From NCBI GenBank assembly GCA_021234155.1, contig JAJEKV010000004.1, positions 12,154,109 through 12,218,108 of the forward strand: a stretch of DNA of 64,000 nt, read 5' to 3'. Source of the stretch: Isoetes taiwanensis (lineage: Eukaryota; Streptophyta; Lycopodiopsida; Isoetales; Isoetaceae). The translations under genes were made by a program, and so were the position numbers. Below the pieces are notes generated by a model. That model searched no databases and was not told where the DNA came from. It was given only the letters and a program-made list of their open reading frames with translations. Of this stretch, positions 56,106 to 64,000 are shown one piece after another. How positions within the stretch are numbered: the stretch's first letter is position 1; the number at the start of each line of letters is the position of its first letter.

Positions 56106-56777
56106 ATGTCAGACATTCAAGCTTACCAGCAGATAAGGCAGATGTATCAGCAGCAGGAACCCATCATTCCAGAAGAAGAATTCCAACAGATCCAAAGCAG
56201 GCTATATAAGCCGGGAATAGGCCCAAGCTCCAGCCGACCAGTGCGCTCCAGAAGTATGCGCGAAGCTTCTAGTAGCATCAACTTGGAGAATGCAACTACT
56301 ATGTGGAGAGACCACGAGGATCTTATGGCATTAGATGTTTTCGACGAAGCAGCTCAGAGGAGAGGTACGGGAACCACGGGGCCGAACAGGGGTAAATCAC
56401 TCAGGTACTATCTTCCGGTCCTTAGCCAAGGGCAGATCATAGTCTTCCATAAGGAGTTCAGCCCAAGAGGTGAAGAATCCATGGCGCTCCTCATAGCACT
56501 CTCAGGTTTTGGGCAGCATGCCAGAATAGATCACGCAGTAGATCATGTTATCCTCTTCAAGAGATCCGTAGCTCTTCATTCTCTCGACTTCGCAAGAGGC
56601 CACCTCAGGGATGCACACTTGTCAGTAGTGGCGGCAACGACACCAGAACTTCCGGCACCACAGATGGCAAGAGCATTGGAGGGAGGATCGGCGGCAAGAA
56701 TCCTGCAGAACGTCGGCAAGGGCATACGATTGAAGAATGTGAAGAACTTCTTCAAATCCATGAGGGGACATCGTTGA
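56106..56777 (+). CDS. Accessory ORF upstream of gag, 223 aa, unknown
   Basis: Intact frame from ATG 56106. N-terminus Gln-rich (QQIRQMYQQQEPIIPEEEF), then Ser/Arg-rich, then a compact part: YYLPVLSQGQIIVFHKEFSP, ALLIALSGFGQHARID, DHVILFKRSVALHSLDFARG, and a basic end (KNVKNFFKSMRGHR). A broken homologue is at 28697-29375 in element 1, in the same place upstream of gag. It has no zinc knuckle and no enzyme motif that I can recognise. It ends 325 bp before gag, separated by an AT-rich gap with an acceptor-like site, so it might be an upstream exon of Gag rather than an independent protein. Confidence 0.6.
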   Translation: MSDIQAYQQIRQMYQQQEPIIPEEEFQQIQSRLYKPGIGPSSSRPVRSRSMREASSSINLENATTMWRDHEDLMALDVFDEAAQRRGTGTTGPNRGKSLRYYLPVLSQGQIIVFHKEFSPRGEESMALLIALSGFGQHARIDHAVDHVILFKRSVALHSLDFARGHLRDAHLSVVAATTPELPAPQMARALEGGSAARILQNVGKGIRLKNVKNFFKSMRGHR

Positions 56778-57101
56778 TGGAAAGCTTATTTTGTTAATTA
56801 AAGTATATTGGAAACCCTCTCTCCAGTTATTATCATGTAGTTCATGAAATGTATTTCTATTTACTAATTAATGTCGTACCATGATCTTGACTTGTAAGTA
56901 GAATTTTCACAAAATTTCTTTTGTACCTAACAACAATTCAACTGTAAGCAAGAATGATTAGTGTGCAACTTAAATAACAAGCATTGATGATTAACCCTTG
57001 CAGCAAGGAACTCCGGCTCAGGTTCTCAAGGCCAGGGCCGACATCACTAGTGGGTACCTAGAAACCTATTCGGACGTGATCAAGATGACAACAACGAGGA
57101 A

Positions 57102-58724
57102 ATGACGCCGGAAGCAATTAACGCAAGGCTCATCCAGATGAGGGATCAGATGCATCAGCTGATCCACTGGGCCACCCCATTGATGAATGCCCAAGAATAT
57201 GCACCTGCTCCACCTCCACCTCCACCACTACCTCAGCAAGGCATCGAGGAAGGTCCACAGCCGGAGGGGCAAGACAATCAGGGAAATGTCAGAGACAGGA
57301 AGAGGAAAAGGAGAAACAGAAGGACTTCAACACCACCTAGCTCCAGCTCATCAGACACTTCAGACAACCAAGACAGTTCTAGCTCAGAAAGTGAGTCCGA
57401 TACTTCACAAGTAAGAGCCAGGGCAAGGAAGGCAGATGACTATCAAAAGAAAGTTGACAGTGCTATGAGCAATGTGTGGAAGACTAGGAAGTTGGGTCAG
57501 TTCTCAGGAAAGGACAGGTCAGGCATGGAGGCAGAAGCCTGGCTTGACGAAATGGAGGAGTTTGGCAACTCTTATGGCATGAAGGACAAGGATATAGGGA
57601 AGGTTGCTACAGCAAACTTAATAGGAGTAGCTAGAATCTGGTGGAAAGGCTACGCAAAGTCCAACAAGCTCAAAAGGAACAGTTGCAGATTCAAGACCTT
57701 CAGCAAGGCCTTTCGCAGACATTATGTGCCTAGGTCACATACTAGCAGGCAGATCCAACAATTCTACAGATTGAACCAGGGTACCTTATCAGTAGCAAAG
57801 TACACAGAGGAATTCATGCGACTTAGGCTCCATGTTCCTGGAGTGTCGGAAAGGCAAGCGGTTGAAACTTACATTGAGGGATTGAATAGCAATATCAAAA
57901 GGCTAGTCCGAGCAATCAACCCAAAATCAGTGGCAGAAGCCGAGGATAAAGCCATAAGCTTGGAAGAAGCTCCGCCAACGCCAGGGGAGAGACAGTCGGC
58001 CTTCAAGGGAAAGTCAACGGGGCAGTACCAGAGTAAGCAATCAGCAGCTACGCCATCAGGGGGCCAGCAGCAGGGAAGAGCTCAGGGTAAGACCTTTGGG
58101 GATCGTAAGCCGCAGAATGCATCAGGGGGCAGCGTGCTAAAGCGTCTTCTAGACAGTCTGACGAAAGAGAAGAGACAGGAGTGTATCGAGAAGAAGCTAT
58201 GTTTCAGGTGCTTCCAGCCAGGGCACCGAACATATGATTGCGCATTCGTCATGCAGGCAGCTTTGGCAGAGCTTGCGGATTGGGATTCACCGACAGAAGG
58301 AGATGAAGACGAGGACCAGCATGAGGCCCAAGACTTCGTAGATGGTGAGTGCCATATCTGTCCTTTTATTGAGTCAGGTGATATTGAAAATCAGTCGACA
58401 GTCATTGCGGCTGATGGAATCATAGATAGCAACCCATATGTAGTCCTCATAGACACAGGTAGCTCTCACAACTTCGCCTCTCCTAGGCTGGCAGCCCTAA
58501 TGAAGAACAAGGTATTGAAGTCTAAGCCAAGGCCAGTTGCTATGGCAAACGGCGCCATTCGGCACACTAAGGGGAGGAGGATCACATTCGACATAGACCT
58601 TAGTGGAAGTAAGTGGCCGATGGGGGCAGAGGTCATGGAAATTGGAAGGTATGACCTTATAGTAGGAATGGAGTTCCTAAAGCCAGCGAAAGCCATGATC
58701 GACCAAATTCATAGTGAGAGGTAA
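57102..58724 (+). CDS. Element 3 Gag-protease
   Basis: 540 codons. Pro-rich ([13 protein letters not shown]) and Ser-rich N-terminus with a basic patch ([10 protein letters not shown]), the retrotransposon-gag capsid-like domain (about residues 140-290, [13 protein letters not shown] ... [20 protein letters not shown]), Gln-rich linker, zinc knuckle [14 protein letters not shown] (C-x2-C-x4-H-x4-C, about 58200-58245), then aspartic protease with [15 protein letters not shown] (about 58440-58480). In elements 1 and 2 similarity runs straight on into RT. Here a 40-bp deletion at about 58702 shifts the frame, so the frame ends 20 codons after MEFLKPAKA. Gag itself appears complete. Confidence 0.9.
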   Translation: MTPEAINARLIQMRDQMHQLIHWATPLMNAQEYAPAPPPPPPLPQQGIEEGPQPEGQDNQGNVRDRKRKRRNRRTSTPPSSSSSDTSDNQDSSSSESESDTSQVRARARKADDYQKKVDSAMSNVWKTRKLGQFSGKDRSGMEAEAWLDEMEEFGNSYGMKDKDIGKVATANLIGVARIWWKGYAKSNKLKRNSCRFKTFSKAFRRHYVPRSHTSRQIQQFYRLNQGTLSVAKYTEEFMRLRLHVPGVSERQAVETYIEGLNSNIKRLVRAINPKSVAEAEDKAISLEEAPPTPGERQSAFKGKSTGQYQSKQSAATPSGGQQQGRAQGKTFGDRKPQNASGGSVLKRLLDSLTKEKRQECIEKKLCFRCFQPGHRTYDCAFVMQAALAELADWDSPTEGDEDEDQHEAQDFVDGECHICPFIESGDIENQSTVIAADGIIDSNPYVVLIDTGSSHNFASPRLAALMKNKVLKSKPRPVAMANGAIRHTKGRRITFDIDLSGSKWPMGAEVMEIGRYDLIVGMEFLKPAKAMIDQIHSER

Positions 58725-60933
58725 GAAGGCAGCTTCTTCTATGCAGTGTATTTCTTTGAAGCAGCTAAGGAAAAGTATAGAAAGAAATAAGGTGGATTAC
58801 ATTTTGAGGATAGAGGCAGTTGAGCCCAATAAGCAGGATGGAAGCGACCAAAAGGGGAATCAGTTGCCCAAGCCAGTAGCAAGGCTTATTTCAGAATTTA
58901 AGGATGTATTTCCGGATGAAATCCAGCAGCTGCCACCTTATAGGGGTGTGGAGTGTGAGATCACATTAGCTCCAGATGCAAAGCCTACCAGTAAGGCGCC
59001 GTACAGAATGAGCACCCCGGAATTGATTGAGCTCAAGAAGCAGCTCCAGGAATTGCTTGAGCTTGGTTTTATTAGGGCAAGCGTGTCTCCTTTTGGAGCA
59101 CCTATACTCTTCGTGAAGAAGAAGGATGGGAGCTTAAGAATGTGCATAGACTATCGCCAACTCAACAAGCAGACGATAAAGAATAAGTATGCATTGCCAA
59201 GGGCAGATGATTTAATGGACCAACTCCAAGGAGCAAAGGTATTCTCTAAAATTGATTTGAGGTCAGGGTACCATCAGATAAGAATAAAAGAAGAGGATAT
59301 CCATAAGACCGCCTTTAGAACGCGGTATGGTCACTTTGAGTTTACAATAATGCCCTTTGGATTGTCGAATGCTCCAGCAACTTTCATGCGCCTCATGAAC
59401 GACGTCTTCAGGGAATTCCTAGATGAGTTTGTCATTGTCTTCTTCGACGACATTCTAGTCTACAGCAAGTCCATTGAAGATCATGGTCAGCATTTGAGAA
59501 GGGTGTTGGAAAAGTTGAGGCGGCATCGCTTGTATGGAAAGCTCTCCAAATGCCACTTTGCTACAGAAAGAGTGGAGTACTTGGGCCATGTCATATCGGC
59601 GGAAGGGATCTCCACCGACCCCGCAAAGATTGAGGCAGTAATGGATTGGCCAGCTCCAAAGAATGTGGCAGAGGTAAGAAGCTTTCTAGGTCTGGCAGGT
59701 TATTACAGGAAGTTCGTGAAGGACTTCGCCAAGTGGGCGTCCCCTTTGTCGGACCTCACTAAGAGTGTTAAGGTGAAAGATTGGAGAACACATTGGCTAG
59801 AAAATGTTCAAGCTTCATTTGAAAAGCTTAAGGAAGCCTTAACAACAGACCCAGTGCTAGTTCTGCCAGATCCAGACAAGGACAAGATAGTAGCAACAGA
59901 TGCAAGTAAGATAGCGACAGGTGGAGTGCTTATGCAAGAAGGAAGAGTAGTGACCTATGATTCCAAGAAGTTCAACGACACCGAGCAGCGCTATCCAACC
60001 CATGATCAGGAACTTCTAGCTATTGTCAGAGCTCTTCGTATTTGGAGGCATTATTTGCTGGGAAGGAAGTTTCAGTTAGATACTGATCACCAGAGCCTCC
60101 AATACATCTTTACCCAACCGCTCCTCAATTTAAGGCAAAGGAGGTGGATGGAATTCCTAGAAGAGTATGATTTTGAGATTGCTTATAAGCCGAGTAAGTT
60201 GAATGTGGTTGCTGATGCTCTTTCTAGAAGACCCTTTGAGACGAGAACACATTGTAATGCGATTTCCACTCTTTCGAGTGAGTTTGGTAAGAAGATCGAG
60301 GAGACCCTGCAATCAGATGGAGATTTCAAGGAGGTATGGGAAAGTCTCTCCAGGGAGGCTAGAACAGATAAAGAACGAGAAGCCTTCAAGCATTATAAGA
60401 AGGAAGGCAACTTGTTATACCATAAGGACAAATTGTGTGTGCCCGAATCATCAGGTATAAGGAAGCTAATTCTTCATGACACACACAACAGCCCAATAGC
60501 AGGGCATGCAGGGTTCATGAAGACCTACTTCAAGATTCGAAGTAGTTACTTCTGGCCGGGAATGAAGAAGCAGATAGCAAGATATATCCGAGAGTGCCAG
60601 TTGTGCCAGCAGACCAAAGCGGAGCAGCTTCGGATTCCAGGTGCCTTAGAGCCATTGGGAGTGCCAAATGCTAAGTGGGAGGTCATAAGTATGGATTTTA
60701 TCACAGGACTCCCTAGAACTCTTCGAGGCAAGGATGCATTGATGGTTGTCGTAGACAAGTTATCTAAGATGGCACATTTTGTGCCTTGTAAGACTACGGA
60801 CACCGCATTAGATACTGCCAAGCTATTTGTGAAGGAGATTTTTAGGCTCCATGGCATGCCTCGGGAAATAATTTCGGACAGGGACTCCAAGTTTATGAGT
60901 GCTTTTTGGCAGGACCTCTTTAGCACCATTTAG
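58714..60933 (+). pseudogene. Element 3 pol: RT, RNase H, integrase N-terminal half
   Basis: 739 codons open. [46 protein letters not shown] and active site [13 protein letters not shown] (about 59430-59465). RNase [20 protein letters not shown] (about 59885-59945). Integrase: HHCC finger (about 60475-60610), MDFITGLP (60690) and ISDRDSKF (60870). Stops at TAG 60931-60933, where elements 1 and 2 have CAG. The start codon of this segment is not real; it is the continuation of Gag-protease after the 40-bp deletion. Confidence 0.92.
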
Positions 60934-60945
60934 ACGAAGCTCTCC

Positions 60946-61788
60946 ATGAGCACAGCTTATCATCCCCAAACAGATGGTCAGACGGAGAGGACGAATCGAA
61001 TCATTGAAGATATGCTTAGAAGCTTTGTGTGGAATAAGCAGTCCAAGTGGGATGAGTACATCCACTTGGTGGAATCGCCTACAATAGTGCCAGCGAGGAG
61101 TCATCTCGGATGTCTCCTTTCATGGTAAATTACGGTACCGAGTGCCTAACCCAGGATACTTGGCACAATCCCGTGTCAAAGGTTGAAGTATCCCAGCAGA
61201 TGCTAGGAGATATCACGGCACCGGTGGTGGAAGAAGTAAGGGGTTACCTCCTAGCGGCAAGAAGTCGCGAGAAGAGTGTAGCCGGCCATGGCCTGAGGGA
61301 CCGTAAGGGAGTTCAAAGTAGGCGATAGCGTGTGGTTGAAGATCAAGGTTAAGCAAGCTAAGCTTCGAATTGGGAGTTGCAAGAAGCTTGCCCCTCGATG
61401 GGCTGGTCCGTTCAAGATTTTGGAGAGAGTGGGCTCCCAAGCCTACAAGTTGGATCTTCCGGCCCATCTCAAAGTTCACAAGGTTTTCCACGTAAGTTTA
61501 TTGAAAAGGCACAATCCTAACCCTGAGGAGGTCTTGGATACTCCAACTTTGTTAGAAATGACGGAGGAGCAGGTTGAAATTGTGCCTGAGTTACTTCTTG
61601 ATAAGTCATTCAAGAAGACTAGGAGGTCTCAGTTCCTCCAGTATTTGGTCAAGTGGAAGCACTTGCCCGTGGAAGACGCGACATGGGTATTGAAGCAGGA
61701 TTTGGAGAAGCAATACCCAGAGTTTATGAAGGAGTTTGATGGGCGAGTCGTCTCCGACTTGGTCGACCCCGACTTGCCAGGAGGTTAG
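60946..61788 (+). pseudogene. Element 3 integrase C-terminus and chromodomain
   Basis: After the TAG the same frame resumes (HPQTDGQTERTNRIIEDMLR). It is shifted at about 61085 and again around 61240-61330, then runs clean from 61330 to 61788: GPF/Y segment APRWAGPFKILERVG, and chromodomain at about 61600-61720 (FLQYLVKWKHLPVEDATW). One cage tryptophan (YLVKW) and the TW position are present; the N-terminal cage aromatic is not evident, as in group II chromodomains. Chromodomains in chromoviruses direct integration to chromatin; those of HP1 bind methylated H3. Confidence 0.9.
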
Positions 61789-62623
61789 CTTAATATGTTC
61801 TTAGTTAGCCTCTAGCTCTGGCAGATGTATTGTAGCTAGTGGAATACACATGCCAGAATCTTGGAACATGTGGGCGATGATGAGATAAGCCTCTAAGGCG
61901 TTCTCTAGGCCAACATGCACCAAGAGGTGCGCATGACCAATAGGGCCATGCGAGAGAGAGAGAAGTAAGGCATGGTGCGCGATGATGGGACATCGGTCGG
62001 ATGCTCCCTATGCCACGATGTGGGGTTCGCACACCTGGCCATAGGGGGGTCATGGTGAAGGTCAAGGTGATCATGTGCGATGATGGGATCGTGAGACGTT
62101 CCCTAGCTTAAAACCCTTGGGGCATGATGCACTAGGGGTACTCGGCACTGGGTAACCGAGTACAAGATAGCACTTGATCATGGGCGATGATGGGATCATC
62201 TTAAATGGTCCTTAAGCTCAAATCCGAAAGGGCCATGATCGAGTGCAAGGTATTGGTAAGGGGGGTGGTCCCCTAAAACCACAAACTTATTAATTAACTA
62301 ACGTAATGTGCTCCTTGTGCAGGAAAGTGAGAAGTGAGCATCGAGGTGGGGCGCATTACGAGAAGATAGGGGGACCCATAATTTAGATTATGAACCCTAA
62401 TAACTCTTATAATAATGTTTTGAATTATGGTAAGAAGTAAACATGTTAAGGCTATATAATTTTGTATAAGTACAAATATAGCCTAAATTTTGACATTTGA
62501 CTCTTTAATAGGAAGTTGATCGTTTAAAAATTAAGTGTATGTTCTTGTGTTGTTCTGCAGGATAGGCTAGGCTCGTCACCTTAGCGCAATGCTGAGGGCA
62601 GCATTGTCCTAAGGGGGGGAGAA
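61789..62623 (+). other. Element 3 3' non-coding block and PPT
   Basis: Four copies of the 'gYgatgatgRga' motif at about 61872, 61978, 62074 and 62181. Acceptor-like 'ctccttgtgcag' at about 62322 and 'gttgttctgcag' at about 62560. Polypurine tract AAGGGGGGGAGAA at 62611-62623. Confidence 0.8.
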
Positions 62624-64000
62624 TGTGACGTTCCAGGGGAATATACGCTATAAATACGTGTATTCCTGGACCCGTCACCATACAAGTCTACCTAGGTAGC
62701 CTTGTATGCCTTAGAAAGTGGCAAGGGGTGCACATCTAAGTTAATTGTTTAACTTAGATAACCTTAGGATAAGGCCCATTTCCACATGGCCTTATCCTAT
62801 TGGGTAACCGCCATACGGCCTCATCTTAGTGGTGCCACGTGGCATCCCATGTGGACCCACACCTATATTGGCTCTAACCCTAACCCTAGACCCTTTTCCC
62901 TGACCCAGCACCTGAACTCTCATCCACGTGCCCGAAACCCCGTTTCGAGCACCGTTCGTCATAGTCTAGCCTGGAGCAGCAGCCCCTGGAAGGTGTGTAT
63001 GATCGTAGAGGGAGCAAGCCTTCGTAGAGGGAGGGAGCATGGAGACGCCAGGGATGGGAGGAAGCGCTTCTGGAGGAGGTAGGTTGAGTAGGGTTCATGT
63101 TAGTTCATCTGGAAGTTAGCACTCCAGATGGGTTAGTATTTCATGTCTAGAGTAGAGCCACCCTAGAACCTTTGTTGAACATCGTGAACCCTAATCAAGG
63201 AACCCTAACTGTTAGTTAGATATGTATGATTAGGTTAAGATGTTCTTATGATGATTATCATGATATGATGTTATGGGATGTTGGTTGATCATGTTTGCTC
63301 CTCTTGGATTGGGAAGGGGGGTAGAGACCTAGGGCCATATGTAGTATGCTCCTAGTGTAGATCCCTTAGTTCCTATTAGTTGCGGCCTGTGCATAGGAAC
63401 CCACCGGGCTATGGAAGCTATGATGTGACTCAGCACTACACAACGGGGCTAGAGGCAAGATGGAGGTGGACCTGCCGAGTGGGGGCTTCGGGGGATCCCA
63501 TAGTGGGCTAGGCTTATGGTCGGTCACTTCGTGTGGGCCGAGCATGGGTCCGACACCTCCTGGGGCGATGGTGTCGCCCTGCCTCTCAAGAGTTGCAAGT
63601 GTCAGCTTGGCTCTTGTTTTGGGGGGTTCAGTCGGGTACAAATCGTGTGTCGTCACGATTCTCTAGCCGCCCGTGGAGCTTCTAGACCCCGGGAAGGGGA
63701 GATGCAACCCTTCCTACCTCTTCGGACCAGGGAGATGCAACCTGGAGTAGTCCCGATACGTGATACCATGGGACTGCGTATCCGGAAGGTTAGAGTCATG
63801 CCACAGCTTGATCTAGCCCATCTGCAAAGTATGCACAGGAGGGGCGGATGGAGTGGTCAACCCTAGCCATTGTCTTATGCCAGCCCTGCCATTGTTATGA
63901 CTCGGTCTGCTCTATCTTGAGGCCCAGCCGGTTAGTCATCCTCCCTACGAGCCTGAGCCGGGGTAGGAGCTATCATGTTTTACGGGTTATGATTATCATC
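62624..64000 (+). repeat. Element 3, 3' LTR (incomplete at window end)
   Basis: Starts TGTGACGTTCCAGGGGAATA after the PPT. 1377 bp are inside the window; about 260 bp more is expected. Telobox-like 'taaccctaaccctag' follows 'cctatattgg' at about 62870-62890. Clearly diverged from the element 1 LTR, and the intact reference for the Helitron insertion site in element 2 (about 63255-63270). Confidence 0.9.

Larger units (their letters stand above)
56088..64000 (+). mobile_element. Element 3: chromovirus copy on plus strand, 5' end missing
   Basis: Same family as elements 1 and 2. It starts within the region just before the 223-codon accessory ORF and abuts element 2 head to head; 5' LTR, PBS and H3-like ORF are absent. 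Then accessory ORF, gag-protease, pol, non-coding block, PPT (62611-62623) and 3' LTR (cut by the window end). Its coding frames are the cleanest of the three. Confidence 0.92.

Overview
The window is nuclear DNA from a land plant with a repeat-rich genome. The support is a plant-type xyloglucan fucosyltransferase, a PHT1 phosphate-transporter relic, kinesin-12 and GT31 galactosyltransferase fragments with intron-like gaps, and Ty3/gypsy chromoviruses. I cannot name the species; a seed-free plant or a gymnosperm would fit. The only gene that reads intact is the fucosyltransferase at 3761-5446 (minus).

Layout. 1-11.3 kb: a PHT1 relic (minus), the fucosyltransferase (minus), and spacer with two clusters of short palindromes. 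11.3-21.7 kb: two adjacent plus-strand gene relics, a divergent protein kinase and a coiled-coil/RING protein. The second is split by a 7.03-kb TIR element (13634-20664) that carries a third palindrome array and a possible Trk/HKT transporter fragment. 21.75-23.85 kb: overlapping foldback modules. 23.85-36.93 kb: a complete chromovirus (element 1) with two 1638-bp LTRs, a PBS, accessory ORFs, gag, pol with a chromodomain, and a PPT. 36.9-44.4 kb: spacer, a long inverted repeat, and remnants of another LTR element. 44.4-56.09 kb: a second copy of the chromovirus family (minus, element 2), whose 3' LTR is interrupted by a 4.48-kb Helitron holding kinesin-12 and GT31 gene pieces. 56.09-64.0 kb: a third copy (plus, element 3), joined head to head with element 2; its 3' LTR runs off the window.

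The most notable finding is at 26062-27208. Between the 5' LTR and gag of element 1 lies an open region that begins with a histone H3 tail (MARTKQTYRKP). Downstream it encodes a recognisable H3 histone fold (REIRHFQQCTNLLIRKAPF, then EAELTRLFEEGNL and KRVTLMPKDI), with some CENH3-like residues. The same element encodes a chromodomain at the end of its integrase. One transposon family would therefore specify both an H3-type tail or fold and a domain class known for reading H3 tails. The H3-like region is frameshifted as printed. The two LTRs of element 1 are identical for about 440 bp and then differ mostly by small indels, so some of the breaks may be consensus errors.
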